A stretch of DNA of 6,847 bases from Kiritimatiellia bacterium (GTDB lineage Bacteria > Verrucomicrobiota > Kiritimatiellia > RFP12 > UBA1067): NCBI GenBank assembly GCA_017959645.1, contig JAGDAE010000041.1:1-6847 (forward strand). Direction: 5' to 3'. A program made the translations under genes and the position numbers. The notes under the pieces are model-generated. The model was not told the DNA's origin and searched no databases. It worked only from the letters and a program-made list of their open reading frames with translations. This document shows, one piece after another, positions 1 to 6,847 of the stretch. How positions within the stretch are numbered: position 1 is the stretch's first letter; each line of letters begins with the position of its first letter.

Positions 1-704
1 ACGCGCAGGTCGGCCGCGTCCATCCATTTCGCGCTCAGCCCGTACTGCTCCGCGCCGAGGGCGATGGCCACCCTGCCGGCGAGATCGACGTCGAAATGCA
101 GCTTCTCGGCGTGCGGAGTCGCCGCGAGAATGCGGAAGCCGCGGCTTTTCAGGAATGCGAGCGCTTCGTCAGACGTCGCCTCGGCGACGGGCACGGTGAA
201 CATCGTACCCGTCGAGGCGCGCACGACGTTGGGGTTGTGAATGTCGGTCGCGCGGTCGCAGACGATCACCGCCGAGACGGCGGCGGCGTCGGCCGAACGC
301 AGAATCGTGCCGAGATTGCCCGGCTTCTCGATCGCTTCGGTTACGACCACCAGCGCGTTTTCGGGAAGATCGAGCTCGCCGAGAGCGACCGAGACGTGGG
401 GGCCAACCATCAAAAGCCCGTCCGGACGCTCCCGGTAGGCGATCTTGAGAAAGCAGATCTTCGAGCAGACGTAGATCTCCGCGCCCGCCTTCGCGCATTC
501 CCCGACAATCGCCGGCTCGTTCTCGTTCTTGAGGTACAGCTCCGGACAGCAAAAGAGCGCCTTCGGCCGGTACCCGGCGTCGAGCGCGCGGCGGCATTCG
601 CGGTATCCCTCGACGATCATCTCGCCGAATTCCTCGCGCGTCGAGCAGCTGCGCAGCTTGACGACGTGCTTGAGCTTCGGGTTCGATGGCGAGGTTATTT
701 CCAT
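1..704 (-). CDS. SpoU/TrmH-family RNA 2'-O-methyltransferase, 3' end cut by window edge
   Basis: Likely an S-adenosylmethionine-dependent enzyme that 2'-O-methylates a ribose in rRNA or tRNA in the cytoplasm. The first 234 codons are present and open to the edge. The start reads MEITSPSNPKLKHVVKLR, the usual opening of this family, followed by an FGEMIVEGYRE stretch (residues 26-36) like the L7Ae-like substrate-binding domain. The SPOUT catalytic domain follows: motif 1 is EKPGNLGTILRSADA at 126-140 (Asn130, Arg136), and motif 2 is ALGAEQYGLS at 215-224. Motif 3, which completes the knot and cofactor site, must lie beyond base 1. The ATG shares one base with the stop of the upstream isomerase gene (TGATG), so it is probably translated by coupling; I see no good Shine-Dalgarno at normal distance. 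The N-terminal domain holds seven cysteines within 84 residues. The methylated nucleotide cannot be told from sequence; the RlmB-like/TsnR-like general class fits best. Confidence 0.9.
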   Translation of the reverse strand, partial: MEITSPSNPKLKHVVKLRSCSTREEFGEMIVEGYRECRRALDAGYRPKALFCCPELYLKNENEPAIVGECAKAGAEIYVCSKICFLKIAYRERPDGLLMVGPHVSVALGELDLPENALVVVTEAIEKPGNLGTILRSADAAAVSAVIVCDRATDIHNPNVVRASTGTMFTVPVAEATSDEALAFLKSRGFRILAATPHAEKLHFDVDLAGRVAIALGAEQYGLSAKWMDAADLR

Positions 705-1570
705 CACCGGTATTCGACCGTCGCCTTCTCGCGCAGCTCCGCGACGAAGCGGTCCATCGCGCGCCCCCTGGCCTCGTGGCGAAGAAGATCCTTTATCTGG
801 TCGTGCACGTCCACCAAATCGAGCGCCCTGCCGCCCTTCTGGTCTTCCTTGCGGATTATGTGGTAGCCGAATTGCGTCTTTATCGCTTCCGACACGGCGC
901 CCTTCTCCAGCTCGAAGGCGGCCTTGTCGAATTCGGGAACCATCATGCCGCGGCCGAACCAACCGAGCGACCCGCCCTGCCGTCCGGACGGGCAGTCGGA
1001 ATGCTTCTCGGCCTCCTCGGCGAAATCGGCCTTGTCCGCGACGATGCGCTCTCTGATCTCGCCGATCTTCTTCAGCGACTCCGGTCCGTCGCCCTTGACC
1101 AGGATGTGCCGGCAGAGGACCTGCTCGGACTCGACGTATTCGCTCTTGTGCGCCGCGTAGAAACCGGCGACCTCCTTTTCGGTCGGCTCCGGAACGGAAG
1201 CGCAGGCCTGCTCGACCAGCCGGTTCACCTTCGCGCCCTTCTCCAGCTCTTTGCGGAAGGCGTCCTCGGTGATGTGCTGGGCCGCCAGCGCCTTGCGGTA
1301 GTTCTCCTCGCCGCCCACCTGCGTCACGACCTTGGCGACCTCGGCGTCGATGTCGGCGGCCGAGACCGGGATGTCGAGCTGCCGGGCGCGGTCGAGCAGC
1401 AGCTTCGCGCCGATCGCCTGCTCCAGCGCCTTCTCCTCGAGCCGGGGCAGATTCCGGCGTATTTCCTCCGCGCCCATGCCGTGGCTCGCGTAGAATTTCA
1501 CGAGGCGGTCGAGTTCGAACCTTACCGCGTCCTCGCCGATCTCTTCTCCGTTGACGACCGCTTTTTTCAT
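704..1570 (-). CDS. Parvulin-type peptidyl-prolyl cis-trans isomerase without signal peptide
   Basis: Predicted to catalyse cis-trans isomerisation of Xaa-Pro bonds and act as a folding helper. The 288-residue protein has a helical SurA_N/trigger-factor-like region (about 1-135), with an EKALEQAIGAKLLLDRA segment at 46-62. One parvulin domain follows (about 147-242): CRHILV at 153-158, GGSLGWFGRGMMVPEF at 199-214 and FGYHII at 234-239. A charged helix ends the protein. Unlike SurA or PrsA, it begins MKKAVVNGEEIGEDAV with no hydrophobic leader, so a cytoplasmic location is inferred. The ATG at 1570 is preceded by AAAGGAG at a spacing of 8 bases and shares one base with the thrC stop. The frame stays open far upstream, but that part lies antisense-free inside thrC in another frame and is not needed. 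Its stop overlaps the methyltransferase start. The family call is firm; the client proteins and the exact location are unknown. Confidence 0.92.
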   Translation of the reverse strand: MKKAVVNGEEIGEDAVRFELDRLVKFYASHGMGAEEIRRNLPRLEEKALEQAIGAKLLLDRARQLDIPVSAADIDAEVAKVVTQVGGEENYRKALAAQHITEDAFRKELEKGAKVNRLVEQACASVPEPTEKEVAGFYAAHKSEYVESEQVLCRHILVKGDGPESLKKIGEIRERIVADKADFAEEAEKHSDCPSGRQGGSLGWFGRGMMVPEFDKAAFELEKGAVSEAIKTQFGYHIIRKEDQKGGRALDLVDVHDQIKDLLRHEARGRAMDRFVAELREKATVEYR

Positions 1571-2943
1571 CAGAACAGCTCCTTTACCGCTTCGTCGATT
1601 CCGTCGATCCCGACCGTCTTCTTCTGCGCCACCGGCAGCGACTCGAGATTCACGAAAGCCGGCGGCGGATCGTCGAGCACGTCTTCGCCGAAGGCCTCCA
1701 TGCACGTTTCGGGGAATTTGTACGGCGTCGCCGTCGCCGCGACGACGCAAGGAACCCCGCGGCGCGGATACCCGAGCTTCTTCGCCGCGAAAGTCGCGAC
1801 CGCCGTGTGCGGATCGACCGTGTACCCGGCCGCCGCGCGCATCCGGCGCATCTCGGCAAGCGTCTCGCCGGGCGTCGCGACCGCGCCCTCGAAATCGGCG
1901 AAAAGCCGCTCTTTGGCCTCCGCCTTCAGCTCGTAGCGCCCCTTGGCCGCGAGATCGGCCATCAGCCGCGAGACCTCTTCGCAGTCGCCGTCGTTCAGCA
2001 TCCACAGCAGCCTCTCGACGTTGGAACTCTTGCGTATGTCCATCGACGGCGAATTGGTGACCGTGAATTTCTCGCCGGGGTCGTAGACGCCGGTCTTCAC
2101 GAAGCGGGCGAGCACGTCGTTTATGTTCGACGCGCAGACGAGCCTGCCGACCGGCGCGCCCATCTTCTTGGCGCAGTAGGCCGCGAGAATGTTGCCGAAG
2201 TTGCCGGAAGGCACGACGATGTCGCATTCGCCCCCGAGCCGCGCGCATGCGTGCGCGTAGTAGGCGATCTGCGGAACCAGCCGCCCGGTGTTTATCGAAT
2301 TGGCGCTCGAAAGCGTGATTCCCTTCGACGCCGCCAGCGCGTTGATCGCCGGATCGGCGAAAATGCGCTTCACCGCCGATTGCGCGTCGTCGAAATTGCC
2401 CTCGATCGCGACCGCGTGCACGTTCGCGTCGGACGGCGTCGTCATCTGCAGGCGCTGTATCTTCGAGGTTCCCGAGGCCGGAAAAAAGACGATTATCTCG
2501 GTTCCTTCGACGCCGGCGAAGCCCTGCATCGCCGCCGAGCCGGTGTCGCCGCTCGTCGCCGTGAGTATGAGAACCCGCCTGCCTCCGGCCGCGTGGCGCA
2601 TGAAAACCGGCAGCATCGAAAGCGCGACGTCCTTGAACGCGCCGGTCCTGCCGTGGAAAAGTTCGAGCATGTGCAGGCCGTCCTTCTCGACGAGCGGAAC
2701 CGGATCGCCGGCGGGAAAGCGCGACAGCAGCCGCGCCGTCGCCTCGTTCCTCACGGCGAGCGGAATGTCATCGAAGAGAGCCGCCGTAACCGCGTCTTCG
2801 CACGCGCCGAAGTCCGCGCACCGCGAAAGGTCGAGCCGGGGCATCGACGAAGGCACGTAGAGCCCGCCGTCGGGCGCGAGCCCGCGGAACACGCTCTCGG
2901 CGCCGGTCGCCTCCAGACCCTTTCTGGTCGAGACGTATTTCAC
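1570..2943 (-). CDS. thrC: Threonine synthase
   Basis: Pyridoxal-phosphate enzyme that converts O-phospho-L-homoserine and water to L-threonine and phosphate, the last step of threonine synthesis, in the cytoplasm. The 457-residue length fits the longer (E. coli/yeast-like) ThrC class. The N-terminus MKYVSTRKG and GLAPDGGLYVP (21-31) are typical of that class. The cofactor lysine is Lys104 in HGRTGAFKDVALSMLP (97-112). Phosphate and substrate-binding segments are ATSGDTGSAAM (129-139), SSANSINTGRL (212-222) and VPSGNFGNILAAY (244-256). The start is GTG at 2943: GGAGG sits 7 bases upstream, and starting here puts the conserved MKYVSTR at the N-terminus. The GTG overlaps the stop of the ACT-domain gene by four bases (GTGA), suggesting coupled synthesis with a possible amino-acid sensor. 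No key residue appears to be missing. Confidence 0.97.
   Translation of the reverse strand: MKYVSTRKGLEATGAESVFRGLAPDGGLYVPSSMPRLDLSRCADFGACEDAVTAALFDDIPLAVRNEATARLLSRFPAGDPVPLVEKDGLHMLELFHGRTGAFKDVALSMLPVFMRHAAGGRRVLILTATSGDTGSAAMQGFAGVEGTEIIVFFPASGTSKIQRLQMTTPSDANVHAVAIEGNFDDAQSAVKRIFADPAINALAASKGITLSSANSINTGRLVPQIAYYAHACARLGGECDIVVPSGNFGNILAAYCAKKMGAPVGRLVCASNINDVLARFVKTGVYDPGEKFTVTNSPSMDIRKSSNVERLLWMLNDGDCEEVSRLMADLAAKGRYELKAEAKERLFADFEGAVATPGETLAEMRRMRAAAGYTVDPHTAVATFAAKKLGYPRRGVPCVVAATATPYKFPETCMEAFGEDVLDDPPPAFVNLESLPVAQKKTVGIDGIDEAVKELF
1579..1585 (-). promoter_or_regulatory. Ribosome binding site of the parvulin gene
   Basis: AAAGGAG on the minus strand, within the last codons of thrC and eight bases before the ATG at 1570. 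It supports a start without a signal peptide instead of a longer upstream reading. Confidence 0.8.
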
Positions 2944-3377
2944 CTGCCGGCCTCCGCGACCTGCTTCTCGTCGAGCGTGACGTATCCGGCCGCGCGCAGC
3001 GCCTCGAGCGCCTTGGCGTTGTCGCCGAACCTGAACACGAGAACCGCCTTTTCGCCGCTGTGGAACGCGAAAGCGTAGCTGTACTCGATGTTCACCCCGG
3101 CGCGGTCGAGACATTCCATCACCCCGGCCATGCCGCCCGGGCGGTCGGGAACGCACACCGCGACCACCTGCGTCACGTTGACCGCGTGGCCCTTGCGCTC
3201 AAGCTCGGCCTTCGCCTTCTCGTGGTCGTCGACGATCATGCGGACGATTCCGAATTCGCTGGTGTCGGCCAGCGACAGGGTCGCGATGTTTATGTCCGCG
3301 GCGGCGAGATCACGGCAGATCTGGCTAAGCTGCCCCGGTCGGTTCTCGAGAAATATCGAAATCTGGCGGATGTACAC
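2940..3377 (-). CDS. Tandem ACT-domain protein, probable amino-acid-binding regulator
   Basis: A 145-residue protein made of two ACT domains and nothing else. The first begins MYIRQISIFLENRPGQLSQI, with the ligand-loop signature ENRPGQL at 11-17 and the helix-to-strand segment AADINI at 26-31. The second has the equivalent PDRPGGM at 77-83 and DRAGVNIEYSYAF at 91-103. ACT domains bind small ligands, usually amino acids, and stand-alone tandem ACT proteins of this size (COG4747-like) are widespread, but their roles are mostly unsettled. The start is GTG at 3377, with AGGAGGG seven bases upstream; this is the strongest ribosome binding site in the window. The gene ends inside the thrC start codon (GTGA). 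From the context I infer sensing of threonine, another aspartate-family amino acid or isoleucine, acting on ThrC or the pathway; the sequence does not show the ligand. There is no DNA-binding or catalytic domain. Confidence 0.88.
   Translation of the reverse strand: MYIRQISIFLENRPGQLSQICRDLAAADINIATLSLADTSEFGIVRMIVDDHEKAKAELERKGHAVNVTQVVAVCVPDRPGGMAGVMECLDRAGVNIEYSYAFAFHSGEKAVLVFRFGDNAKALEALRAAGYVTLDEKQVAEAGR
2951..2955 (-). promoter_or_regulatory. thrC: Ribosome binding site of thrC
   Basis: GGAGG on the minus strand, inside the last codons of the ACT gene and seven bases before the GTG at 2943. It decides the thrC start, together with the conserved MKYVSTR N-terminus. Confidence 0.8.
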
Positions 3378-3384
3378 TGTTTTG

Positions 3385-3391
3385 CCCTCCT
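3385..3391 (-). promoter_or_regulatory. Ribosome binding site of the ACT-domain gene
   Basis: AGGAGGG on the minus strand, seven bases before the GTG at 3377. It lies in the only true intergenic gap of the window (3378-3392, between the ychF stop and this start) and settles the choice of the GTG start. The gap is too short for a promoter and terminator pair. Confidence 0.85.
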
Positions 3392-3392
3392 G

Positions 3393-4507
<1,115 letters not shown>

Positions 4508-4511
<4 letters not shown>

Positions 4512-5437
4512 TTCCCGTATTCCCAGTCTGGATATAGCGATTTAAGCGATTTGCGGTAGAATTGGGCGTCGACGACGCGGTCTTCCTTAAGCGCCGCTTC
4601 GTAGAGCGCTTCGAGTTCGCCGACGATGCGCTCGCGCACGGCTCCGGCGCGGGCCGAGAGTTCTTCGCCGGCCTCGCGCTGCGCCTTGGCCAACTCGCGC
4701 GTCTCTTTGGGCAGATTGCGGTCGTTTTCGGCCAGATACGGCTCTTTCGGCTTCGGGCGCACGCGGCCGTTTTCGTCCACGTCGAAATCGTCATCGGCAA
4801 TCCACACGAGATCGGCGATGGTCTTCTCTGGCCTCAGCAGCGCTTCGCGCTCGTCGAGTTCGCGCTTGTAGTCGAGAAGTTCCTGCTCGTAGGTCTCAAG
4901 ATCGAGTTTTCTCAGTTCCAGTGCCTTCGCCTCGGCGATCACGCGCTCACCTGCGAGCCGCTCCTTCTCGAGCGCGGCGGCGGCCGCCTTCTCCTTCGAA
5001 GCCTCGGCGTTTTCGCTGGCGCGCGCCTCGTCCGCCTTTGCCCTCGCCTCGTCGGCGGAAGATTTCGCCGATTTCGCCTCCGCCTCCTTCGCCGCGCGCA
5101 GATCGGCCGCCTCCTTCGCCTTGGCCTCGGCCGCGGCGCGCTCTTCTTCGGCGCGCTCGCGCGCGATCTCTTCCGTTTCTTTCGCGAGCGCCTTCGCCTT
5201 CAGGTCGGCTTTGGACTTTTCCTCCGCGCTGCGCGCGGTCGAAAGCTCGGCCTCCGCCTTCTTCTTTTCCGCCTCCGCCGCGAGCCGCTCGTTGCGCGAG
5301 ACCTCTTCGCGGCTCTGCGCGGCGTTCGATTCGTACCGCGCCTTCGACGACATCGACGTCGAAACGACGATGCCGGCGACCGCGGCCGCTACCACCGCAG
5401 CGCAGACCGAAACTATCGAGACCAGTCTGCCGTTCAC
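4508..5437 (-). CDS. Membrane-anchored coiled-coil protein, function unknown
   Basis: I do not recognise a named family. The 309-residue product starts MNGRLVSIVSVCAAVVAAAV, with a hydrophobic segment at about 5-27 that should be an inner-membrane anchor (no cleavage site is obvious; the rest would face the periplasm). Residues 31-202 are rich in Ala, Glu, Lys and Arg, contain no proline and one glycine, and should form a long helix or coiled coil. A linker follows (203-245) with DVDENGRV at 219-226, a DxDxNG-type loop. A second helical region (246-298) ends in SLYPDWEYGK. The GTG start at 5437 has GGGAG eight bases upstream and overlaps the secretin stop (GTGA), so the two proteins are probably made together. 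The position suggests an accessory part of the secretin machine. Membrane-anchored coiled-coil proteins occur beside the pilus-type secretin of Akkermansia (Amuc_1098-1102 region), but similarity in sequence is not shown here. Low complexity would make database matches misleading. Confidence 0.85.
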
Positions 5438-6847
5438 TGCGCGTTCTCCCGGTCGTATTTGCCGCGTTCGTTTTCGGCATGCATCTTCGCATCGTTCTCT
5501 TCGAGAGCCGTCTCGGCCTCGCCGAGTTTCTCCGTCCTTATCCGGTCGGCGAGTTCTTTAAGTTCCTCTTGACTCTCTTCGTCGAGCATCTTCTCGCGCA
5601 GCTCCTCCTGCTGCTCGTCTTCAAGCTCCTTCTCATGAAGTTCAAGCCACATCTTGCGCTCTTCTGCGCTCATGCTCTTGAGTTTCTCGGCGCGTTCGAG
5701 TTTCGCCTTTTCGATGGCGAGTTTCGTCTTACGCTCCTCGTCCTGCTTCGCCCATTCGTCTTTGAATCGGCGCAGCTGCTCCTTCTTGCTGACCGGATCG
5801 GCCAGTTCGGAGAGCGACCAGCCGTGGTCGTCCCAAGGTCTCGGATCGCTGAGCGCCTTCTTTCTGCGTATCGCCTCGGCCTGCGCTGCGTCTCCTTCGT
5901 CGAGAACGTACGGCGTCAGGAAGATGAGGAGTTCCTTGCGGTTCTCGGTCTGCGTCACGGAACCGAAAAGCCACTTGCCGATCCACGGAATGTCCTTCAA
6001 AATCGGGATGCCGGTCTCGGATTCGGAATTGTACGTCTCGGTAAGGCCGCCGAGAACGACGGTCTGCATGTTCTCGAGCAGAATGTCTGCCTCCAGTTTC
6101 CGTTCGACCGCGAGGTCGACCGTGCCCGGTCGGTAGGTCTGGCCGGCAACGGGGATGAGCATGCTCTGTCCGTCGCGGACGAACTGCGAATATTCCTCCT
6201 GTAGCGTGAGCATGACCGTTCCGTTCGGGTTGATCTTCGGCGTGATCTTGATCTTTATGCCGATATCCTTCGAGCTGTAGTTCGGGGTCGGTTGGCCGCT
6301 ACCGTTGACGCCAGACGACTGTGCCTGCCAGCCTGTGAGGAACTGGCGGTTCTCCGTCGCATCGATCGTCGCCTCTTTATTGTCCACCGTCATCACAATC
6401 GGTGAAGCGATATACTTGGTACGGCTATCGGTCTTCGACGCCTGTATGACGGCTGCGAGATTGAGCCTGTCGGATTTCAGGATGTAATTGATTCCGGTGC
6501 CGATCGGGTTGGCATTAGACGCTATGTTCATACCCTGGCCTACGATGGTGGCAAGCAGCTCCGACGAATCGCCGCCGCCGCCGCCGAGTCCGTAATGGCT
6601 GCGGTTCAGGAACGTATCGCGGATCGGAACCATCTTGGTCAGTTCTTCGCCAATTCTCGTCCATTTCGTCTCTGTCTCATCCCCGTCGGCGTCTGTCGTT
6701 GTTCTGGTGAACGATTCTCCCAAGTCCGGACTCGTAATCACATTGCCGGCGCCGTCCGTATACCGGTAGTGTCCGGTACCTTTTTCCACCGGGCTGCGGC
6801 CTCTTTGGACCCAGTCGATACCAGTCTGCAGATCGTCGCCGAGTGTG
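5434..6847 (-). CDS. Type II secretion/type IV pilus secretin (GspD/PilQ class), N-terminus outside window, with extended charged C-terminal tail
   Basis: Outer-membrane channel subunit; secretins form large rings that pass folded proteins or pili. The last 470 codons are present and the frame is open to base 6847, so the signal peptide and N-domains are missing. Numbering from the GTG at 6789, the secretin core runs from about 100 to 298. It starts with GTGINYILKSDRLNLAAVIQ and TKYIASPIVMTVDNKEATI, continues with IGIKIKITPKINPNGTVML and MQTVVLGGL (241-249), and ends in the hallmark GIPILKDIPWIGKWLFGS (260-277) and NRKELLIFLTPYVL (283-296). Before the core lies a variable segment with a TTTDADGDETE stretch and five consecutive glycines (69-73). 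After it comes a tail of about 150 residues, very rich in Glu, Lys and Arg and mostly helical. Which system it serves cannot be decided: no ATPase, pilin or inner-membrane platform gene is in view. The GTGA overlap links it to the downstream coiled-coil gene. Confidence 0.94.
   Translation of the reverse strand, partial: TLGDDLQTGIDWVQRGRSPVEKGTGHYRYTDGAGNVITSPDLGESFTRTTTDADGDETETKWTRIGEELTKMVPIRDTFLNRSHYGLGGGGGDSSELLATIVGQGMNIASNANPIGTGINYILKSDRLNLAAVIQASKTDSRTKYIASPIVMTVDNKEATIDATENRQFLTGWQAQSSGVNGSGQPTPNYSSKDIGIKIKITPKINPNGTVMLTLQEEYSQFVRDGQSMLIPVAGQTYRPGTVDLAVERKLEADILLENMQTVVLGGLTETYNSESETGIPILKDIPWIGKWLFGSVTQTENRKELLIFLTPYVLDEGDAAQAEAIRRKKALSDPRPWDDHGWSLSELADPVSKKEQLRRFKDEWAKQDEERKTKLAIEKAKLERAEKLKSMSAEERKMWLELHEKELEDEQQEELREKMLDEESQEELKELADRIRTEKLGEAETALEENDAKMHAENERGKYDRENAQ
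5446..5450 (-). promoter_or_regulatory. Ribosome binding site of the coiled-coil gene
   Basis: GGGAG on the minus strand, inside the end of the secretin gene and eight bases before the GTG at 5437. It supports the GTG start, which places the hydrophobic anchor right at the N-terminus. Confidence 0.65.
6571..6586. repeat. Short GCC trinucleotide repeat in the secretin gene
   Basis: Five full copies of GCC plus one base on the plus strand, read as five GGC glycine codons on the minus strand. They form a glycine run just before the secretin core. Gain or loss of a copy would keep the frame and only change the length of a flexible linker. It is short enough to be chance in GC-rich coding DNA. 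Confidence 0.6.

Noticed and set aside
686..1936. Plus-strand open frame of 416 codons
   Set aside because: It is antisense to the parvulin gene and the end of thrC, both strongly supported; composition is shadow-like.
1571..2248. N-terminal extension of the parvulin frame into thrC
   Set aside because: The added part is Arg/Gly-rich and lies fully inside thrC in another frame. The ATG at 1570 has an AAAGGAG site and gives the normal family N-terminus.
1807..3078. Plus-strand open frame of 423 codons
   Set aside because: It is antisense to thrC. Arg-rich, no motif, no ribosome binding site of note.
2944..3156. N-terminal extension of thrC into the ACT gene
   Set aside because: ThrC proteins begin at the MKYVSTR position; the extension is Arg-rich, and the GTG at 2943 has a GGAGG site.
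3378..3392. Promoter or terminator between ychF and the ACT gene
   Set aside because: Only 15 bases are available and half are the ribosome binding site; no hairpin or T-run is present.
4990..5060. Tandem repeat in the coiled-coil gene (ADEARAKADEARA)
   Set aside because: Only two imperfect copies in low-complexity Ala/Glu/Lys/Arg sequence; the similarity is compositional and not a defined repeat unit.
4562..5572. Plus-strand open frame of 336 codons, Leu/Arg/Phe-rich and partly hydrophobic
   Set aside because: It mirrors the Glu/Lys/Ala codons of the coiled-coil gene on the other strand; GAG and AAG codons read as CTC and CTT. No start signal or domain supports it.
4921..6204. Plus-strand open frame of 427 codons with Pro/Arg-rich start
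   Set aside because: It spans the antisense of two real genes; the Pro/Arg start and Leu/Phe-rich remainder are products of repeated charged codons on the other strand.
6787..6789. GTG as the true start of the secretin gene
   Set aside because: The frame stays open to the window edge with plausible protein (LGDDLQTGIDW), and secretins need a signal peptide and N-domains, so this is an internal valine.

Overview
The window is a compact, high-GC stretch of a bacterial chromosome in which every supportable gene lies on the minus strand, so transcription runs from high to low coordinates. An outer-membrane secretin means a Gram-negative-type (diderm) cell. The GC-rich codon use, the alanine/lysine/glutamate-rich envelope proteins and a secretin with a long charged tail suggest a member of the PVC group (Kiritimatiellota/Verrucomicrobiota-like). 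That placement is a low-confidence inference; no rRNA or taxonomic marker was compared.

Layout in order of transcription: (1) 6847-5434, the C-terminal part of a secretin (type II secretion/type IV pilus class) with an unusual tail of about 150 charged residues; its start is outside the window. (2) 5437-4508, a protein with one N-terminal membrane helix and a long proline-free coiled coil. (3) 4511-3393, the universally conserved P-loop ATPase/GTPase YchF. (4) 3377-2940, a small tandem-ACT protein. (5) 2943-1570, threonine synthase ThrC. (6) 1570-704, a parvulin-type peptidyl-prolyl isomerase with no signal peptide. (7) 704-1, the first 234 codons of a SpoU/TrmH-family RNA methyltransferase, cut by the window edge.

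The seven genes form one continuous chain. Five of the six junctions overlap by 1 or 4 bases (GTGA, ATGA, GTGA, TGATG, TGATG), and the sixth is a 15-base gap holding only a ribosome binding site. There is no room for an internal terminator, so a single transcript with translational coupling is the simplest reading. Functionally the chain joins an envelope module (secretin plus coiled-coil partner) to housekeeping genes for translation, amino-acid synthesis, protein folding and RNA modification. I see no RNA gene, mobile element, CRISPR array or terminator, and no stretch over 300 bases without a gene.

Nothing here amounts to a clearly new system. The most interesting part is the secretin with its charged tail next to an overlapping membrane-anchored coiled-coil gene.
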